Shown here: positions 51,144 through 61,068 of the stretch, piece by piece | Position numbering within the stretch: position 1 is the first letter of the stretch | How the letters are laid out: every line of letters starts with the position of its first letter | Assembly: GCF_000250655.1 (NCBI RefSeq) | Contig: NC_016935.1 | Span: forward strand, 6,342,001 to 6,406,000 | Direction of reading: 5' to 3' | DNA length: 64,000 bases | From: Paenibacillus mucilaginosus 3016 | GTDB taxonomy: Bacteria > Bacillota > Bacilli > Paenibacillales > NBRC-103111 | Made by a program: the position numbers and the translations under genes | Notes under the pieces: generated by a model | What the model saw: only the letters and a program-made list of their open reading frames with translations | Database searches by the model: none | What the model was told of the DNA's origin: nothing

Positions 51144-51171
51144 AATCCGCCCTGCGAGGGGCGGATTTTTT
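51144..51171 (+). terminator. Terminator after yjcG
   Basis: AATCCGC/GCGGATT stem with a GC-rich loop, then TTTTT. Confidence 0.85.
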
Positions 51172-51287
51172 CTGTTCCTGATCCTTAAGGAGTTTGGGCG
51201 CTTGGCCAGGAACGGACGGCAAAAAGCCGGCCTCTTGGACCGGCTGATCTGCGGTATAAGTAAAGATAATAGTGCAAGAGACAGATT

Positions 51288-53147
51288 CTACTGTTTGAAT
51301 GTGCCTACGAGTCGTTTCGCCACTGCGCCATTTTCAGTTGTGAAAGTTTCATATACTTTGATCATAAGCGGGAAACTTCCTTGTGTATTCGTACCACCAA
51401 AGGTAAGCTTGTTCTCCCCAGGCAGCAGTCGCCCTTCTCCGATGAAAGGTTTGGTTGCCGTACCTATGAAACTGCCCAAACCATCGTAGAGCTCGAAAAG
51501 GAGTCCCGTGGAGCTGGCATCAAGCTGCACCAGATCCTGACGCTTTAGCTCTACAAAAGGTCTTGCACTATAAACGTAACCCTCCGCACTATACGCATAG
51601 GAGAGATTTAGGATTTTGAGGGTTACCTCGTACGGATAAGCGACAATGGTTTGATTGAGATCACCCGACGGCTGCAGCGGTACCTTGTATGCCGCGATGG
51701 TTGTCTTGTAAGGTGCAGCCAGCTTCGGATCCTGTACTTTCACTCCTAGATCCGTACCAGGCTCCGATAATGGAACCGAATAAGAGTAGTTGATCATGAT
51801 AGCCGATTTCGGAAGAATCTGCGCGGTAGAGATCTTCTGTCTCGCCCCGGTGTACTCATAGCCGTCGCTGCTTACGAGATCTGCTTGGAAAGTCGGCACC
51901 GCCACCGGCTTATCACTCTTGTTGTACAGCTTGAACTTGGCGGTGACCGTCTTCGCGCCTTCTTCGGTATTCTCGTACATATCGAACTGTGCCACCGACA
52001 CATCCAGCTCCGCCGGAATCAGCTCGCTGCGCTTGTCGAACTGCATGACATCGCCGAGATTGTAAGGCACAACTCTCGTATCCGTCGGCCCGGCCGGCAG
52101 CAGAATGTTCAGCCGGCCCACGTAGTAACCGCTGCGGGCCGTATTCACGGCACTCATCGCGCTTGCAGCGCCTGCATCCCCGCCGCCTGCTGCCGCCGCA
52201 TCCGTACTGCCCGCGCCGGCTGCGGTGCCGGCGGACGAGCCTGCCGCGCTGGCGGCAGATGCCGCTGAAGAGTCGCCTGCCGAACCCGCTGCCGCGCCGC
52301 CGAACTGCTCCTCCGTCAGTACGTTCAGCGAGGTCAGCACCGTATCCTGGTCCGTCGGGATCGCGAAGTGAATGTACTTCTCTTCCTTCGGCTGAAGGGA
52401 TAAGGCTCCCTGCTCTACACGCGAGCCCGCGAACACCTTCTCTTCGTTTCTGCCGTCGATGACGAACGCAGGAATCTCTTCCTTCTTTGCGGATGGATTA
52501 TAAGCGAGCAGCTGCACGACGAAGACCGTGCCGTTCTGCGTCGATTCCTTCTTGATATTCACCGGCGTGTACTGGATCGGTGAAGTCAGAGTAGGAATGA
52601 CAAATGCGTCGGACCATTTTTTCACGGCCTTCGGGTCGGTAATGAGCGATTCGCTGCCCTGCCATACGGTGCCGGTTATCGGAGCGGCCACGATCACGGT
52701 TTCCGTCTTCGGATAGACGTACACGTCCACGTCCGTCCAGTTGACTTCCGTCAGCGTGATCTCATCCGTGCGGTCTACAACGGAGATATAGCCCACCTCG
52801 GTGGTCGCTTTCGGCTGAATCGATTTGGGGCTTCCGGCGCTCGGCTGCAGCGTATAGACAGTGCCGTCGCTCGATTTGACGCGGAGCTCATAGTCGGGCA
52901 CACGCGTAACGCTGCTGCTGTTATTCTTAAGCCGTACGACGACCCCAAGGCGGGTTCCTTCGTCCACCTTCTCGTTCAGCACGGCCTTCACTTCAAAATC
53001 AAGCAGGTCCGTCAGCTTATAGCTTACGACCGCCGGCACAGCCGTTTCGGCAGCCGGCGCCTCAGCAGCCAGTGCGGCATACCCGGGAGTTACGAGAGAT
53101 GCAGAGAGTATAACGGATGCTACGGTCATTTTCAGTTTGCGGTTCAC
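51288..53147 (-). CDS. Large secreted multidomain protein of the RND export operon (619 aa)
   Basis: A 619-aa exported protein; GTG start at 53147 (GGAGGAG eight bases upstream), signal peptide ending ALAAEA. It is built of Ig-like beta-sandwich segments, each with N-rich loops and an SSDGTVY or SSDGYEY strand (about residues 50-150, 165-285 and 360-470), then PFVELKRQDLVQLDASSTGLLFEL near the end. A low-complexity Ala/Gly/Ser linker (about 285-345) separates the halves. No enzyme motif is seen. Last gene of marR-RND-hlyD. The neighbouring 742-aa protein has similar segments and the same type of linker. Function unknown; a partner of the exporter or its cargo is possible. Confidence 0.8.
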   Translation of the reverse strand: MNRKLKMTVASVILSASLVTPGYAALAAEAPAAETAVPAVVSYKLTDLLDFEVKAVLNEKVDEGTRLGVVVRLKNNSSSVTRVPDYELRVKSSDGTVYTLQPSAGSPKSIQPKATTEVGYISVVDRTDEITLTEVNWTDVDVYVYPKTETVIVAAPITGTVWQGSESLITDPKAVKKWSDAFVIPTLTSPIQYTPVNIKKESTQNGTVFVVQLLAYNPSAKKEEIPAFVIDGRNEEKVFAGSRVEQGALSLQPKEEKYIHFAIPTDQDTVLTSLNVLTEEQFGGAAAGSAGDSSAASAASAAGSSAGTAAGAGSTDAAAAGGGDAGAASAMSAVNTARSGYYVGRLNILLPAGPTDTRVVPYNLGDVMQFDKRSELIPAELDVSVAQFDMYENTEEGAKTVTAKFKLYNKSDKPVAVPTFQADLVSSDGYEYTGARQKISTAQILPKSAIMINYSYSVPLSEPGTDLGVKVQDPKLAAPYKTTIAAYKVPLQPSGDLNQTIVAYPYEVTLKILNLSYAYSAEGYVYSARPFVELKRQDLVQLDASSTGLLFELYDGLGSFIGTATKPFIGEGRLLPGENKLTFGGTNTQGSFPLMIKVYETFTTENGAVAKRLVGTFKQ

Positions 53148-53190
53148 TTGGTTCTCCTCCTGTCGGATCCTTTGTGGTTTGCTTGGCCCG

Positions 53191-54450
53191 TTACTTCGCC
53201 AGCTGTACTTTCTCTTTGTCCTTCAGCTGGTTCTGGCCGGAGATGATGAGCTGCTCCCCTTCTTTGACGCCGGAGATAACCTCTTGAATCGTCTCATTGA
53301 GCCGGCCGAGCTGCACCTTGCGCTTCTCCGCCTGGTCCCCTGCGAGAACGAAGACGAAAGTGTCGCCTCCTTCACGCACGACGCTCAGGGTTGGAACGGC
53401 AACAACCATCTGCTCATTCTCCCCGGTGAGCTGGATCTGGGCCTTCATGCCCGGCTTAAGCTTGCGGTCGGCGTTCGGGACTTCGAGCTCCAGGGAGTAA
53501 GCCTTCGTCTCCCCGCTCATCACATCCGCCAAATAGCTCACTTTGGCCGCGGTCTTGTCCACAACGCCCGGGATATAGAAGATGAGCTCGCTCTTGCCGC
53601 GGACAAGATTCGCCGCATCCTCCGCCAGCTCCGCCTTGATCTTGATCGGATCAAGCTGCTGGATCTTCGCCGCGCTGAAGCCTGCGCTCAGCGTCATGCC
53701 CTCTTGAATCGGCAGGTCGGTCAGCACGCCGCTGACGGCCGCCTTCACTTCCATATTGCCGAGCGTCCGGTCCGCTTCGCGAAGCGACACGTTGGCCGTC
53801 TGGATCCCCTGCTCCAGCTCGATGAAGTTATTCGTGTTGTCGAGGGTCTGCAGTTTGCTGCGGTTGGCCTCCAGATCCAGCTTCTGGCTGTTCAGCTGCG
53901 TTTCGGCCTGCTCCAGCTGAATTTTGGTCACGAGCCCGAGATCATAGTCGTTGCGCAGTTTATTGTAATTTTTCTCCGCATCCTTGATGGCCTGCTCCAG
54001 CTTCGTAATCCCGTTCTGCAGCTCTTTGCGGCTATCCGCGAGCGTGGCCTTCGCCTTGGAGATCTGCTCCTGCGAGCTGTTCAGCGTGATTTGCGCCTTC
54101 TCCTTCTGGATCAGGACATCGGTCGGATCCATACGGAAGATGACCTCGCCCTTCTCTACCATGTCGCCGCGTTTCTTCAGGATCGCCTGCACGTCACCGC
54201 CCGATTTCGTGAGAACATCCAGCTGGATCGACGACGCGACGTCAGCCACCTGCTCCAGCGGTTCCCCGATCTTCTGCTTCTCGACCGGAGACACCTTAAC
54301 GGTCTTGATCTGAGCCTCGGTACTTGCGGCCGGAGCGGCTTCCGGTTTGGCTGCCGAGCAGCTGGCCAGGAGTGCCGCGGACAAGACCGCGGCCCCCAAT
54401 ACCTTAACGGCAGGTTTCATCGATTTGGACTTTCTCTTCATCCGATTCAT
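53191..54450 (-). CDS. RND efflux adaptor lipoprotein (HlyD/AcrA family)
   Basis: A 419-aa membrane-fusion-type adaptor. Lipobox LLASC with lipid Cys31. Order: lipid anchor, linker, barrel-sandwich half (VEKQKIGEPLEQV), a long alpha-helical hairpin with coiled coil (KEKAQITLNSSQEQISKAKA), second half, then a beta-barrel (VEKGEVIFRMDPTDVLIQKE). It links the RND pump to extracytoplasmic partners. Overlaps the N-terminal basic motif MKRKSKS with the 742-aa protein. 68 bp after the RND gene, same operon. Confidence 0.92.
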   Translation of the reverse strand: MNRMKRKSKSMKPAVKVLGAAVLSAALLASCSAAKPEAAPAASTEAQIKTVKVSPVEKQKIGEPLEQVADVASSIQLDVLTKSGGDVQAILKKRGDMVEKGEVIFRMDPTDVLIQKEKAQITLNSSQEQISKAKATLADSRKELQNGITKLEQAIKDAEKNYNKLRNDYDLGLVTKIQLEQAETQLNSQKLDLEANRSKLQTLDNTNNFIELEQGIQTANVSLREADRTLGNMEVKAAVSGVLTDLPIQEGMTLSAGFSAAKIQQLDPIKIKAELAEDAANLVRGKSELIFYIPGVVDKTAAKVSYLADVMSGETKAYSLELEVPNADRKLKPGMKAQIQLTGENEQMVVAVPTLSVVREGGDTFVFVLAGDQAEKRKVQLGRLNETIQEVISGVKEGEQLIISGQNQLKDKEKVQLAK

Positions 54451-54518
54451 CGCCTAACTCTCCTCTTTTCCCTTGAGCTTATCTGGAATATGACCCGTTA
54501 TTCTTGATCAATGGGGCG

Positions 54519-57500
54519 TTACCGGGACGGGGGTGCAGCCTCGGCCGGCTTCCTGCGGAACAGCCGGGCCATCCGGCGCTTCAAGTTCTCGATCATCTCA
54601 TACACGATCGGCACGACGAGCAGCGTCAGCAGCGTCGACGTCGTCAGACCGCCGATAACCACCACGGCAAGGCCCTTGGAGATCAGCGTGCCTTCCGACA
54701 GGCCGAGGGCCAGCGGCATCAGGGCTATGATCGTCGCCCCGGCCGTCATGATGATCGGACGCAGCCGTGTCAGCCCCGCCTCGATCAGCGCATCCCGTAC
54801 GGTATAGCCCCCTTGCGGAGCTGCTGCACCCGGTCTACGAGTACGATCGCATTCGTAACGACGACGCCGATCAGCATCAGGAATCCGATCAGGGAAGTAA
54901 TATTGATGGATTCACCGGTTACCAGCAGGCCCAGGAGTCCCCCGATCGCTGCAAGCGGCAGCGAGAAGAGGATGGCGAACGGCGCACTGCCGTTGCCGAA
55001 GGCGAGCACCATGACCAGATAGACGATGAAGACGGAAGCGCCCATAGCCACGAACATCTGCTGGAAGCTTTCCTGGATGTCGTCGGTGACACCCTTTACT
55101 TCCGCCCTTACGCCGTCCGGCAGTTCGACGCTCTTCAGCGCTTCGGATATCTTCGCACTGACGCCGCCCTTGTCGGCCGAATCGATCTTCGCCGTTACGC
55201 GCACATACACGTCCTGCATCTCGCGGGAGATGGAAGCCGGCGCTTCGATCTGCCGGATTTTGGCGAGATCGCTGAGCTTCAGCACGGCACCGGAAGGTGT
55301 GGTGATCAGGAAGCTGCCGATTTTATCCACGGAGTTCTTGTCGTTATTGTCGAGCATGATCTTCGTCTCGAAGGTTGTATTGTCGAACTTGAGATCCCCG
55401 ATCTTCTCTTCGGCGAGCCAGGAACGCACGTTATCGATCAGCTGGGCGGAAGAGAGGTTATACAATCTCGCCTTGTTCTGGTCGACGTTGATCTCGATCT
55501 CGTTCTTCGATTCGCTCAGGCTGTCCTCGATATCGATCAGCTCAGGGAACTCCTTCATTTTCTCTCGCACAGCCTGCGCACCTCTGATGAGGGCCTCGGT
55601 TTCGTCGCCCTTCAACTGATACGAGAAATCCACGCCGGAAGACGGAGGTCCTCCAGCTGAGAGCAGGATCGTGTCAACCTCGGAGCCTTTGGGTAAAAGG
55701 TATAAGATCTGTTCTTTGAGGTCATTCGTGACATCCCCCGCCCTCACACCTTCCGTGGTGGAGGCGAAGAACTGCGAGCGGTAAGCGATCCGCTCATCAT
55801 CGTCGTTATAGCCGATGAGGGATTCTACAAATTCATAGATCGGCTCACCGGATGCGGTCTTGGCTTCGCGCATCATCGCTTCGATCTCCTGAACCTTCAG
55901 GTCCATCGTCTCGAAGGAGGTTTCGCGCGGCATCTTCAGTTGGATCTGCATCAGCCGGTCCGAGTCGCTGCTCGGCATGAATTCCGTAGGCAGGAAGGGC
56001 ACGGTGCCGACCACGGAGACTACAAATGCGATAATAGCCATCAGCATCGTCTTTTTCCGGTATTGAGGGACCACCTCAGGATCGAGAGGTACCCGCCGGA
56101 GAACTTGCCGACCTGCGTTTCGTCGTGATGCTTGATGTTCTTCGACTTCAGGACCATGAGCTTGGCGAGCATCGGAATGACGGTCACCGCCACGATCAGA
56201 GAAGAGAGCAGTGCCACGGACAGCGTAATGGCGAACGGGCGGAAAATCTCCCCGAGCACCCCGCTGACGAAGGCGATCGGTGCGAATACACCGACAGTGG
56301 TAATCGTAGAGGAGGTAATGGCCGAAGCCACCTGGGCCGTAGCCAGCTTGATGACGGATTCCCCGCGCTCCTCCGCCTTCACGAGCTGACTGTAAATATT
56401 CTCGATAACGACGATACTGTCGTCGACGACCCGCCCGATCGCAATGGCGATACCGCCGAGGGTCATGATGTTGAGGGAGATGTCAAGCGGTGCCATGATG
56501 AGCAGCGTCACCATAATCGATAACGGGATGGAGACCAAAACAATCAGGGTCATCCGAACATTTCTTAGGAAGATCAGAATCATGACCGAAGCGAGCAGCG
56601 CCCCGAGCGCCCCTTCTTTGACCATGCCGTTCACCGACTTCTGGATATCGACGGCGGAGTTGTAGATCGTCTTGAACGTGATGTTCGGGTACTGCTGTTT
56701 CCACTGGGCCATAAGCGCATCCGCTTCGGCGGCGAACTCGATCGCATTCGCGTTCTTCGTCTTGAACAGGTTCACGCCGATCGCCGGCATACCGTTCAGA
56801 CGGGCGTTGAACGTCGATTCCGTGATCGCCTCCACCTTGGCGATATCCTTGAGCAGAAGCGTGATGCCGCTCTCGGTCGTCAGCTTCATGTTCTCGAGGC
56901 TGTAGATCGTGTTGAGATCGCTCTTCACCCGGACCATCTGCGAGTTCCCGTTAAAATCGACCGTTCCAGCCGGGCTTGTCATGATGGCGGACTTGATGCT
57001 CTGCGATACGCCGGCCGGTGTCAATCCGTAGCTGTTAATCGCATTGGCATCCAACTTCAGCGTCAGAACCGCTTCCTGGTTCCCGATCGAGTCGACGTGG
57101 TCAATCCCTTTGATGCTGTTGAAGCCGGGAAGAATCACGTCCTTGTAGATCTTGTCGAGCTCCTGCTGGTTCATGTTGTTCTCGCCGTATACCGCCAGGT
57201 AGTACACAGGCTGGGATGCAAAACCCAGGGTGGTGACCTGTGGCTTCTCCGAAGACTGCGGCAGGTTGACGTTCGCGATCAGACTCTCGACATCCCGCTT
57301 CGCTTCCTCCGGATCTTCGTCCTGTTCGAGCTCAATCACCACGGTGGAGAAGTTGTCACTGGACGTGGAGGTCAGATTCTTCAACCCGTCGAGCCCCGCA
57401 ACGGCCTTCTCCAGAGGCTTCGTCACGTCTTCCATAACGTCATTAGGAGGAGCCACGTAGGTAGTGTTGATCAGAACGACCGGGAAGGAGATATCCGGCA

Positions 57501-57612
57501 GACTCTCTACCTTCAGCGTAGTCGTCGCATAAGCGCCGCCCCCGAACAGCAGCAGCACGATAATGAAAACGGCCGTGATGTTCTTCATCGAAAAATTAGT
57601 TAACCAGTTCAT
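54519..57612 (-). pseudogene. RND-family efflux permease (AcrB/SwrC type), two frameshifts
   Basis: The reading frame 57612-56041 (523 aa), 56074-54785 (429 aa) and the tail to 54519 are pieces of one protein. The pieces give about 1031 aa, the usual RND length, only if one base is restored at about 56062 (AATACC should have an extra base, giving ILRWSLNYRKK) and one C is added to the run at 54811-54815 (AAGGGGGCT should be AAGGGGGGCT, giving QLRKGGYTVRDALIEAGLTR). Twelve helices, NVRMTLIVLVSIPLSIMVTL and the DDSIVVIENIYSQLV region (proton-relay Asp) are intact. It would pump drugs, surfactants or lipids with the HlyD adaptor. GGAGGAG RBS. The G-run deletion suggests sequencing error or phase variation. 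Confidence 0.88.
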
Positions 57613-57736
57613 GCTTCTACTCCTCCATTAAATGGCTGACTTCCCCTTAGACGGTGCCCGCTCCGGCACCCCTTCAAAAATCCGCATAAAATTTACTGGT
57701 TGAGGAAACCTTATCCTTTTGTACCTGGCCGCCGTC

Positions 57737-58288
57737 TCATCCGGTATACTTCCCGCCCCCCATTTCCTCCCGGAACAGCCGCTCACGAAGCTGAACCCAT
57801 TCTTCCTCGATGCCTTCCATCCGAGACAAAAAAAGCTGGTACATCGCCGACATCTCGATAAATCTGCGTCTTGAAGCATCCAGAGCGGACACTTCCTCGA
57901 GCTCTACGGCACCAAGCGATTCCAGAGTAGAGAGGATTACATCGCACTGTTCCTTGATCGAATGGATTTTCTGCTTCGTGCTTCTCATCGTTGTCAAACT
58001 GAAATCCTGTGCTATGTAATAATAATCCCGGCGGTCGCTGCCGGTCGGCACCTTCTGGCACATGCACTGCCGCTCGAGCGCCCGGACCTGCACGCTGACG
58101 GCCGCTTTCGTTACACCGAGGTGCTCGGATAAATCCTGGAGACTCATGGGGTCCTTCGAGAAAAGAAGCAGGGCAAAAATGCGTCCCACCAGCGGGGAAA
58201 AGCCTTCGCTCTCGAATGCCAGGGACATGTGATTGCTGAAAGTTCGGCGTACCTCAGCAAAGGTCGTCTCATGGGGCGGTCTGTTCAT
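57737..58288 (-). CDS. MarR/GbsR-family transcriptional regulator
   Basis: A 183-aa regulator: MNRPPHETTFAEVRRTFSNH, then SLQDLSEHLGVTKAAVSVQV (winged HTH) and TGSDRRDYYYIAQDF (wing). Start at 58288 (GGAG upstream) is preferred over 58348. First gene of the RND export operon, so it probably represses it and itself; an inducer would be an exported substrate. 125-bp gap to the RND gene. Confidence 0.88.
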   Translation of the reverse strand: MNRPPHETTFAEVRRTFSNHMSLAFESEGFSPLVGRIFALLLFSKDPMSLQDLSEHLGVTKAAVSVQVRALERQCMCQKVPTGSDRRDYYYIAQDFSLTTMRSTKQKIHSIKEQCDVILSTLESLGAVELEEVSALDASRRRFIEMSAMYQLFLSRMEGIEEEWVQLRERLFREEMGGGKYTG

Positions 58289-58329
58289 TCCATTCTCCTC
58301 GGATTGCGATGTTATGATCGTTAAGAAGG

Positions 58330-58373
58330 TTGTTAACGTTAATAACATAATTCACGGGTGCTTGGGATGTCAA
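58330..58373 (-). promoter_or_regulatory. Promoter and palindromic operator of the MarR/RND operon
   Basis: Minus strand TTGACA (58368-58373), 18-bp spacer, TATGTT (58344-58349). Immediately downstream is TTATTAACGTTAACAA (58330-58345), a 16-bp palindrome with one mismatch. A bound regulator would block the -10. The gap 58374-58694 has nothing else. Confidence 0.65.
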
Positions 58374-58694
58374 TATATTCCTTAGAAACTTTACCCAATC
58401 TTGATAATTGTTCCCCTTCCGCCCATCCGCTTCCCGCTTCCCTGGTTTCACGGCCGCTCTTCGATCAGTAGTTCCCCCCTCAATAAGACGGTTCAGCGCC
58501 CCAAAAACTATCAGGTACCGACATCCTTCTTAGCAAGCATTCATGGCCTCCCCCCGCTTCAAGCATCCCGTTTGGAACGTTCCGGCCCCGCCGCTAAGAT
58601 AACACCAACGCCGTTTTTCTAAGGTCGATGCGATCGATTAAACAGATCGGATGACAGAACCGAGCCGGCGCGAGTTATCCCTTCTGAATATATT

Positions 58695-58733
58695 CAAAAA
58701 AATACCGCTGCTTCGTGTTTACGCAGCAGCGGT
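58695..58733 (-). terminator. Terminator for the 742-aa secreted protein gene, minus strand
   Basis: CCGCTGCT/AGCAGCGG around GCGTAAACACGA, followed on the minus strand by seven T residues. Confidence 0.85.
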
Positions 58734-58778
58734 TCGGCAAGTTTCTTAAGGGTTGATTAAGTTTGTGTGAACGTGACC

Positions 58779-61007
58779 TTATTCCATGGTGGTAAACCAT
58801 TGAATCTGTTTGGAGGCGATGAGCTTCTTCTGCCCCTGGTACGAATCATAGACATTCAGCTTATAGTGCTTGATGAAGGAAATGGAATAAATGGCGTCCG
58901 GGTCGGCTACCTTGATTTCCTGGTTCTTGTGGGAACCTACCGTGAGCCGTCCCTCGTCGTTCTGCACCCCGGAATCCCCTTCCTTGGCGGCCGTTCCCTC
59001 GAAGTCTTTTCCATCATATTCACGGGAGAACTTGAACTTGCCTGCTTCATCCGCGACTTCGATGACAATCTTGCGGCCTTCCATGTTGACCACCGCCGGC
59101 TCCTTCTTGAGCAGGTCGTAATCGAATTTAAATTGGATCCCAGTCTGGTCCATGGTCGTGCGGACATTGTTCAGCGTCAGCTCATAAGGGGCCAGCGAGA
59201 TGTTCTTGACGTTGTCCTGAACAGTAAAGTTCTCGGCCGGCAGCCAGAAGGCAGCCGCATTCACATACGCTTCCGGCTTGCTCTCCTCCTCGCCCTCCGC
59301 GAGCTTCTCGCCCGTAACGGCGTCTCCGATAATGACGTGCATGCCAACCGACGGCGAACCCTTCGGAACGGTGGTGGACAGCGTCAGCAGTGCCGGGTTG
59401 CCCGGGCCCACCTTCGTCTTCACCTCCGACACGGCGGCCGGGAATACCGTCCCGTCCGATGTCTTGAACTGGGCTACGAGCTTCGCGATATCCGTGAACC
59501 GTTTCTCCGTATTCGTCACTTCAAGCTGTGCCGTGAGGATGTCGGACGTCTCGCCGGGATAGGTAGTGATGGAGCGGACCTTATAGTTCATGCTCCGTCC
59601 GACGGCCGTGGACTTGTAGGACTCCCCAATGTTGTTGTAAGGGATATTCATCATCTCGGAGCGGTGCGTAAACTCGAGCAGGTCGCTTGTCTCCCCCGAG
59701 GAGTCCGAACTGCTTCCGGAGTCCGAGCCGGAGGAGTCTGTCCCCGTGTCCGCCCCTTCCTTCTCCTGAAGCACCAGCTTGACCGTGCCGAATTCGTACG
59801 TGTAAGGAATCTTCCCGACGAACTGGAACGAGGCCGACGCATTCGGCGCAAGCCCGATCACCTTGTCGGTCTTTACGAGCTTCGCTTCCACCTTCACTTT
59901 ATCCTCGAGCATAAAGTAGCCTGCCAGATTCGGGATCGGCAGCGACTCGGGCCCTTTGTTCGTGAGCGTAATACCTGCGGTGAGCAGGTCCTCATCTTCC
60001 CAAGGGAGACGCTGTACCGTCTTCAGCTGGGCGGTATACGTGCCCTCTTCGTTCGTAAAGCTGTATTCCTTGCCCGTATCCGCCCCCTCCGTCTTCGTGA
60101 CGGCCGGCAGGGCATAGAAGGCCACCGGCAGATTGAGCTTCAGGTCGGCTGCGTTCTGCACGATCACGAGCTGCCAGCCTTCCGTGGACACCGAGATGGG
60201 AACCGAGCCAGTCAGCTCGATATCCTTGGTCACCTTCGGGTTAATCACCAGATCTTTGACCCCTTTGGCGTCCAGCGGATACATATAGCCTTCCGAGGTT
60301 CGCAGCAGGTACTGGTAGGCGGGAAGCGCGCTGCTCCGGGTCCCCGTATTCTCCAGCGTCAGCACCACTGTGGGCGTATAATTTTTCTCATTCCTGCTGA
60401 GCAGCACCTTCTTGATCGAAGACTTGACCGGGTTGCCGGCCAGATCGATCGTATGGGAGGCGTCCGCCGGCGTAACGAGATTGTAGGTCTCCGGCACGGC
60501 CACCTCTCCCAGCTTGCTCTCGAAATTCGGCTGCGAGAAATCCCAGCGGATAAAATCAAAGACGAGATCGGTTAAAGCCGTCTTCTCGTTGACCGTCGCA
60601 TAGAAGGAAATGTCCTCGCTCGACTTGGCGGCGATCCGGTTCTTCTCCTTGTCCTGCGGAAGCAGGCGGACGGAGATCTGCTGCCCGCTCTTCGTGCGCA
60701 TGCGCACCCAGTAGTCGATGAAGAGCAGCTCGCTGTCTCCGTCGTTATGTACGGTGACGGTGAAGGTGACGGTGCGGTTCCCCGGTTCCGGCAGCATCGT
60801 CAGGTTCCTCAGCTCGAACGAGGCGCTGTCCGTCACGCGGACCTGCCCGATCGCAGGAGCGCTGCCGAGCGAGAGTACGGCCGCCGAGCCGGCGGAAGAG
60901 GTGCTGCCGCCGCTCTCCGCCGCAAAGCCCGGCAGGGCTGACCCGAGGGTCAGCGCCGCTGTAAGCAGCATGACCCCGGTACGGTACGATTTGGATTTAC
61001 GTTTCAT
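58779..61007 (-). CDS. Large secreted multidomain protein of the ABC export operon (742 aa)
   Basis: A 742-aa exported protein. ATG 61007 (GGGAGG nine bases upstream) is followed by KRKSKSYRTGVMLLTAALTL, signal cleavage near GFAAES. It has repeated Ig-like sandwiches with TSEGYMYPL, TSDGTVFPA and similar strands, a Ser/Gly/Asp linker (TGTDSSGSDSGSSSDSSGET, about residue 430), and a distinct C-terminal domain (DNVKNISLAPYELTLNNVRT, FSREYDGKDFEG). Last gene after solute-binding protein, ATPase and permease. Same plan as the 619-aa protein; the two may be paralogues (alignment not run). Function unknown. Confidence 0.8.
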   Translation of the reverse strand: MKRKSKSYRTGVMLLTAALTLGSALPGFAAESGGSTSSAGSAAVLSLGSAPAIGQVRVTDSASFELRNLTMLPEPGNRTVTFTVTVHNDGDSELLFIDYWVRMRTKSGQQISVRLLPQDKEKNRIAAKSSEDISFYATVNEKTALTDLVFDFIRWDFSQPNFESKLGEVAVPETYNLVTPADASHTIDLAGNPVKSSIKKVLLSRNEKNYTPTVVLTLENTGTRSSALPAYQYLLRTSEGYMYPLDAKGVKDLVINPKVTKDIELTGSVPISVSTEGWQLVIVQNAADLKLNLPVAFYALPAVTKTEGADTGKEYSFTNEEGTYTAQLKTVQRLPWEDEDLLTAGITLTNKGPESLPIPNLAGYFMLEDKVKVEAKLVKTDKVIGLAPNASASFQFVGKIPYTYEFGTVKLVLQEKEGADTGTDSSGSDSGSSSDSSGETSDLLEFTHRSEMMNIPYNNIGESYKSTAVGRSMNYKVRSITTYPGETSDILTAQLEVTNTEKRFTDIAKLVAQFKTSDGTVFPAAVSEVKTKVGPGNPALLTLSTTVPKGSPSVGMHVIIGDAVTGEKLAEGEEESKPEAYVNAAAFWLPAENFTVQDNVKNISLAPYELTLNNVRTTMDQTGIQFKFDYDLLKKEPAVVNMEGRKIVIEVADEAGKFKFSREYDGKDFEGTAAKEGDSGVQNDEGRLTVGSHKNQEIKVADPDAIYSISFIKHYKLNVYDSYQGQKKLIASKQIQWFTTME

Positions 61008-61068
61008 CTGGCTGTACCTCCCTGTGCGGTTCACACAAAATATCCGAAACTAGCAGCCTAGCCTTTCC

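Noticed and set aside
58767..60575. 602-aa plus-strand ORF opposite the 742-aa protein
   Set aside because: Antisense frame with no start signal; the minus strand has signal peptide, terminator and RBS.
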